This document shows positions 21,731 to 24,345 of a DNA stretch of 24,345 nucleotides, one piece after another. Each line of letters begins with the position of its first letter. Position 1 is the stretch's first letter. This DNA comes from Actinobacillus sp. (GTDB lineage: Bacteria; Pseudomonadota; Gammaproteobacteria; Enterobacterales; Pasteurellaceae). The notes below the pieces were generated by a model, which worked only from the letters and a program-made list of their open reading frames with translations, had not been told where the DNA came from and ran no database searches. The DNA is taken from contig JAHHQX010000021.1 of assembly GCA_020026155.1 (NCBI GenBank), positions 1 to 24,345 of the forward strand, given 5' to 3'. The position numbers and the translations under genes are program-made.

Positions 21731-23086
21731 ATGAAAGAAACAATTGTTGCGCAAGCGACACCGATTGGTCGTGGTGGGATTGGTATCTTGCGTGTTTCTG
21801 GTCCTCTTGCGACAAAAGTCGCGGAAGAAGTTTTAGGAAAATGTCCGAAGCCACGCCAAGCAGATTATTTATCTTTTAAAGAAGCAGATGGAACCGTGTT
21901 AGATCAAGGGATTGCGATTTATTTTAAAGCGCCTTTTTCTTTTACTGGTGAAGATGTTCTTGAATTGCAAGGACACGGTGGTCAGGTAATTCTTGATTTG
22001 TTGTTAAAACGTATTTTACAAATTGATGGTATTCGTTTAGCTCGACCTGGTGAATTTTCAGAGCAGGCATTTTTAAATGATAAATTAGATTTGGCACAGG
22101 CAGAGGCTATTGCCGATTTAATTGATGCTAACTCAGAACAAGCCGCTCGTTCTGCATTAAAATCCTTACAAGGTGAATTTTCTCATAAAATCAATGAATT
22201 AGTTGAGAACGTAATTTACTTACGTACCTACGTAGAGGCGAGTATTGATTTTCCTGATGAAGAGATTGATTTTCTTGCGGATGGTAAAATCGAACGTAAA
22301 TTGCGTGAAATTATCGGGCAAGTGAAAGCGGTTCAACAAGAAGCTAAACAGGGTAGCATCCTACGTGAAGGGATGAAAGTAGTGATTGCTGGTCGTCCTA
22401 ATGCGGGCAAATCAAGTTTATTAAATGCATTAGCGGGACGTGATGCCGCGATCGTAACCGATATTGCGGGTACAACCCGAGATGTTCTTCATGAGCATAT
22501 TCATTTAGATGGTATGCCGTTACATATTATTGATACTGCAGGTTTACGTGAAGCGACGGATGCAGTTGAACAAATCGGTATTCAACGAGCTTGGCAAGAA
22601 ATCGAGCAAGCCGATGCGATTTTATTAATGCTAGATAGCACAGACGAAACCCAAACTCTAGAAAATATGCAGGTAGAATTTTTACAAAAACTTCCAGGCC
22701 ATATTCCAGTGACAGTCATCCGCAATAAATCTGATTTAAGCGGTGAGCAAACAGGGCTTGCTGATCTCAATAATATGAAGGTTTTACATCTTTCCGCTAA
22801 AACAGGTCATGGTGTGGAGCTTTTACGTGATCACTTAAAACAAACCATGGGCTACCAAAGCGGGACTGAAGGGGGCTTTATCGCTCGTCGTCGCCATTTA
22901 GAAGCACTTAATAATGCGTTAATCCATTTAGATATGGGGCTTGTTCAACTTGTTGAATTCCATGCAGGTGAGTTGTTAGCAGAAGAATTACGGTTAGCAC
23001 AAAATGATCTTGGAGAGATCACTGGGAAATTTACGTCCGATGATCTTCTCGGCAATATCTTTAGTTCATTCTGTATTGGAAAATAA
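21731..23086 (+). CDS. mnmE: tRNA modification GTPase MnmE
   Basis: A 451-residue GTPase which, with MnmG, installs the cmnm5/nm5 group on U34 of certain tRNAs. The N-terminal tetrahydrofolate-binding domain begins MKETIVAQATPIGRGGIGILRVSG. The G domain has G1 GRPNAGKSS (from residue 221), the potassium-loop/G2 segment TDIAGTTRD, G3 DTAG and G4 NKSD. The protein ends in the diagnostic FCIGK with the catalytic cysteine. The frame is open 24 codons further upstream, but AAGGAA before 21731 and family length fix the start. It follows the yidC terminator, so it has its own promoter, which I could not define. Confidence 0.96.
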   Translation: MKETIVAQATPIGRGGIGILRVSGPLATKVAEEVLGKCPKPRQADYLSFKEADGTVLDQGIAIYFKAPFSFTGEDVLELQGHGGQVILDLLLKRILQIDGIRLARPGEFSEQAFLNDKLDLAQAEAIADLIDANSEQAARSALKSLQGEFSHKINELVENVIYLRTYVEASIDFPDEEIDFLADGKIERKLREIIGQVKAVQQEAKQGSILREGMKVVIAGRPNAGKSSLLNALAGRDAAIVTDIAGTTRDVLHEHIHLDGMPLHIIDTAGLREATDAVEQIGIQRAWQEIEQADAILLMLDSTDETQTLENMQVEFLQKLPGHIPVTVIRNKSDLSGEQTGLADLNNMKVLHLSAKTGHGVELLRDHLKQTMGYQSGTEGGFIARRRHLEALNNALIHLDMGLVQLVEFHAGELLAEELRLAQNDLGEITGKFTSDDLLGNIFSSFCIGK

Positions 23087-23110
23087 TGAGATAAAATTTA
23101 CGTAGAAATA

Positions 23111-23138
23111 AAAAATACCGCCATTCGGCGGTATTTTT
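23111..23138. terminator. Bidirectional terminator between mnmE and the adhesin
   Basis: AAAAATACCGCC (23111-23122) and GGCGGTATTTTT (23127-23138) form a perfect 12-bp stem with loop ATTC. Both strands have T-rich 3' sides, so it can serve both convergent genes. Confidence 0.92.
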
Positions 23139-23151
23139 ATTTTATGGGCGT

Positions 23152-24345
23152 TTACCAAGCATATCCGATACCGGCGCCAGCACCAAGGTCTTTACGCGTA
23201 TTTACACTAAAGCCTACTTTAAATGACATCTTACCATCATCAGAACGGCGCCCATATCCCACAGCGATTGCTTGTTGGGAGCGATATGTACCTACGGCGG
23301 CAGATATCATACTTTGAGATGCTTGAGCAGGAATTTGTAAGAAACTCATTGCAATAGCACTCGCAACACCCCCACGAAGATCTTTATTCATTTTATTAAC
23401 ACGGTGATCTAACTCATCCATACGATGATTCAATGCCTGATTTGCCGCCGCTGTTGCCATCATAGCTTTATTTACATAGCCAACTGTTGCCACAGACGTT
23501 GGGTCATTAACATCAACATCGACATTATGGATCGTACCATGATGATCTTTATTAAAGCCAATACTGTTGGATTTAATCGTTACTTGTGAACCATTATGAC
23601 CGCGAACAACAACGCCTTGTTTTGCAGAAACACTCGCAGACGCACCATTGTGATCTTGAACTCTAACACCATTACTGTCCATCGTCGTATTGCCAGTCAT
23701 GACTCTATTGGTTTTTACGCCATCTGTATCATTAATAACGGTATTATTACCGACAGTAAGGCTATGTTTTACTTTCACATCATCATTTAATTTCACTTCT
23801 ACACCATTTGCTGTAGTTGTTGTGGAGATATTTTGTTTATCGCCGTTGATATTGAAAGTTGAACCTAGTTGACGGTTAACTGTTTTACCTTGATCGCCAC
23901 TGAAGTTTAACCCTTTGATGATAGAAGATTTATTTTCAGAAATTGCTGTTTTATTAGCATCAATAGCTTTGTCCGTCATTTTATTATTTGCTTGAAGATC
24001 TTTTGCATTCTGCGCAATAGCCGCTTTATTTATATCAATCGCAGATTTGTTTTCCCTAATCGCCTTATCTGCTGCTGCTTTGTTAGTAGAGATAGCATCT
24101 GCATTTTTCTCAGTCGCTGTCTTGTTAGTCGCGATAGCTGCTTTATTTACTGCAATCGCTTTATCAGCCGCATCTTTGTTAGTAGAGATAGCATTTGCAT
24201 TTTTTTCAGTTGCCACTTTGTTTGCTGCGATGGCTTTATCAGCAGCCGCTTTATTGGTTGCGATAGCTGCTTTATTTGCCGCGATCGCTTTATCGGCTGC
24301 TGCCTTATTTGCTGCAATTGTTGCTTTATTATCTGCAATCGCTTT
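23152..24345 (-). CDS. Trimeric autotransporter adhesin, C-terminal part (5' end outside window)
   Basis: The frame is open from the stop at 23152-23154 to the window edge, giving 397 visible codons; the internal GTG at 24216 is not a real start. This is the C-terminal portion of a YadA/Hia-type trimeric adhesin (type Vc secretion). The visible N-terminal part (about 130 residues) is a coiled-coil stalk built from NK-initiated modules. It is followed by a GLNFSGDQGK...LGSTFNINGD head/connector resembling GIN-type domains, and beta-rich segments with repeated HNG. Next come SVATVGYVNKAM and the coiled neck, then the YadA anchor (RGGVASAIAMSFLQIP to GAGAGIGYAW), which ends in an aromatic residue as outer-membrane barrels do. 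It probably binds host or cell surfaces; the ligand is unknown. Signal peptide and head lie outside the window. Confidence 0.93.
   Translation of the reverse strand, partial: KAIADNKATIAANKAAADKAIAANKAAIATNKAAADKAIAANKVATEKNANAISTNKDAADKAIAVNKAAIATNKTATEKNADAISTNKAAADKAIRENKSAIDINKAAIAQNAKDLQANNKMTDKAIDANKTAISENKSSIIKGLNFSGDQGKTVNRQLGSTFNINGDKQNISTTTTANGVEVKLNDDVKVKHSLTVGNNTVINDTDGVKTNRVMTGNTTMDSNGVRVQDHNGASASVSAKQGVVVRGHNGSQVTIKSNSIGFNKDHHGTIHNVDVDVNDPTSVATVGYVNKAMMATAAANQALNHRMDELDHRVNKMNKDLRGGVASAIAMSFLQIPAQASQSMISAAVGTYRSQQAIAVGYGRRSDDGKMSFKVGFSVNTRKDLGAGAGIGYAW
24079..24345 (-). repeat. DNA-level repeats in the adhesin stalk (96-bp and 54-bp periods)
   Basis: The 36-base stretches 24079-24114 and 24175-24210 differ at two positions and are offset by 96 bp (32 residues). 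Nearer the edge, units encoding AAIATNKAAADKAIAANK recur with an 18-residue (54-bp) period. Both periods are multiples of three, so recombination would alter stalk length without breaking the frame. Confidence 0.75.

Noticed and set aside
23152..24345. CRISPR-like array at the right edge
   Set aside because: The periodic DNA is in frame and encodes a coiled-coil adhesin stalk; there are no unique spacers between identical repeats.

Overview
This window is an AT-rich chromosomal segment from a gammaproteobacterium of the family Pasteurellaceae. The protein sequences and gene order point there. The block queH-ispB / rplU-rpmA-EamA-obgE follows the order I recall from Haemophilus influenzae, and so do comF-nfuA, recF-dnaN-dnaA / rpmH-rnpA-yidD-yidC and sdaC-sdaA. 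There is one exact Hin-type DNA uptake word (AAGTGCGGT) and one exact Apl-type word (ACAAGCGGTC), so I do not name a genus.

Layout. 1-72: 3' part of tRNA-Trp. 73-394: AT-rich regulatory region with a CRP-like site and a perfect palindrome. 395-3143: sdaC-sdaA, serine import and deamination. 3272-4962, minus strand: rluC and an unidentified lipoprotein. 5097-6748, minus: ispB-queH. 6969-9804, plus: rplU-rpmA, an EamA transporter and obgE. 9805-10084: intergenic region with two copies of a palindromic repeat. 10085-13249, minus: an organophosphate antiporter much closer to UhpC than to GlpT, a GT25 glycosyltransferase and a HAD phosphatase. 13383-15261, plus: comF, nfuA and a VOC-fold protein. 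15334-18890, minus: dnaA-dnaN-recF. 19222-23086, plus: rpmH-rnpA-yidD-yidC, then mnmE. 23152-24345, minus: the C-terminal part of a trimeric autotransporter adhesin whose 5' end lies outside the window.

Most genes are housekeeping: ribosome proteins and rRNA/tRNA modification (rplU, rpmA, rpmH, rluC, queH, mnmE, obgE), replication and repair (dnaA, dnaN, recF), membrane protein insertion (yidC, yidD), RNase P (rnpA), quinone side chains (ispB) and Fe-S carriers (nfuA). Nutrient and surface functions are the serine pathway, the UhpC-like transporter, the GT25 enzyme and the adhesin. Three promoters carry CRP-type sites: canonical ones before sdaC and uhpC, and a competence-type (CRP-S) one before comF.

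I saw no clear defence system, prophage, IS element or CRISPR array. The least explained signal is a family of dispersed palindromes with arms like ACGCCCCRATTTTC around an A/T loop. Five copies, plus one doubtful one, lie between genes, mostly at 3' ends of convergent genes. At least two look like terminators. Other points for a second look are inverted repeats in the sdaC, uhpC and GT25 promoter regions, a terminator-like hairpin just after the distal rpmH promoter, and the modular coiled-coil repeat of the adhesin stalk.
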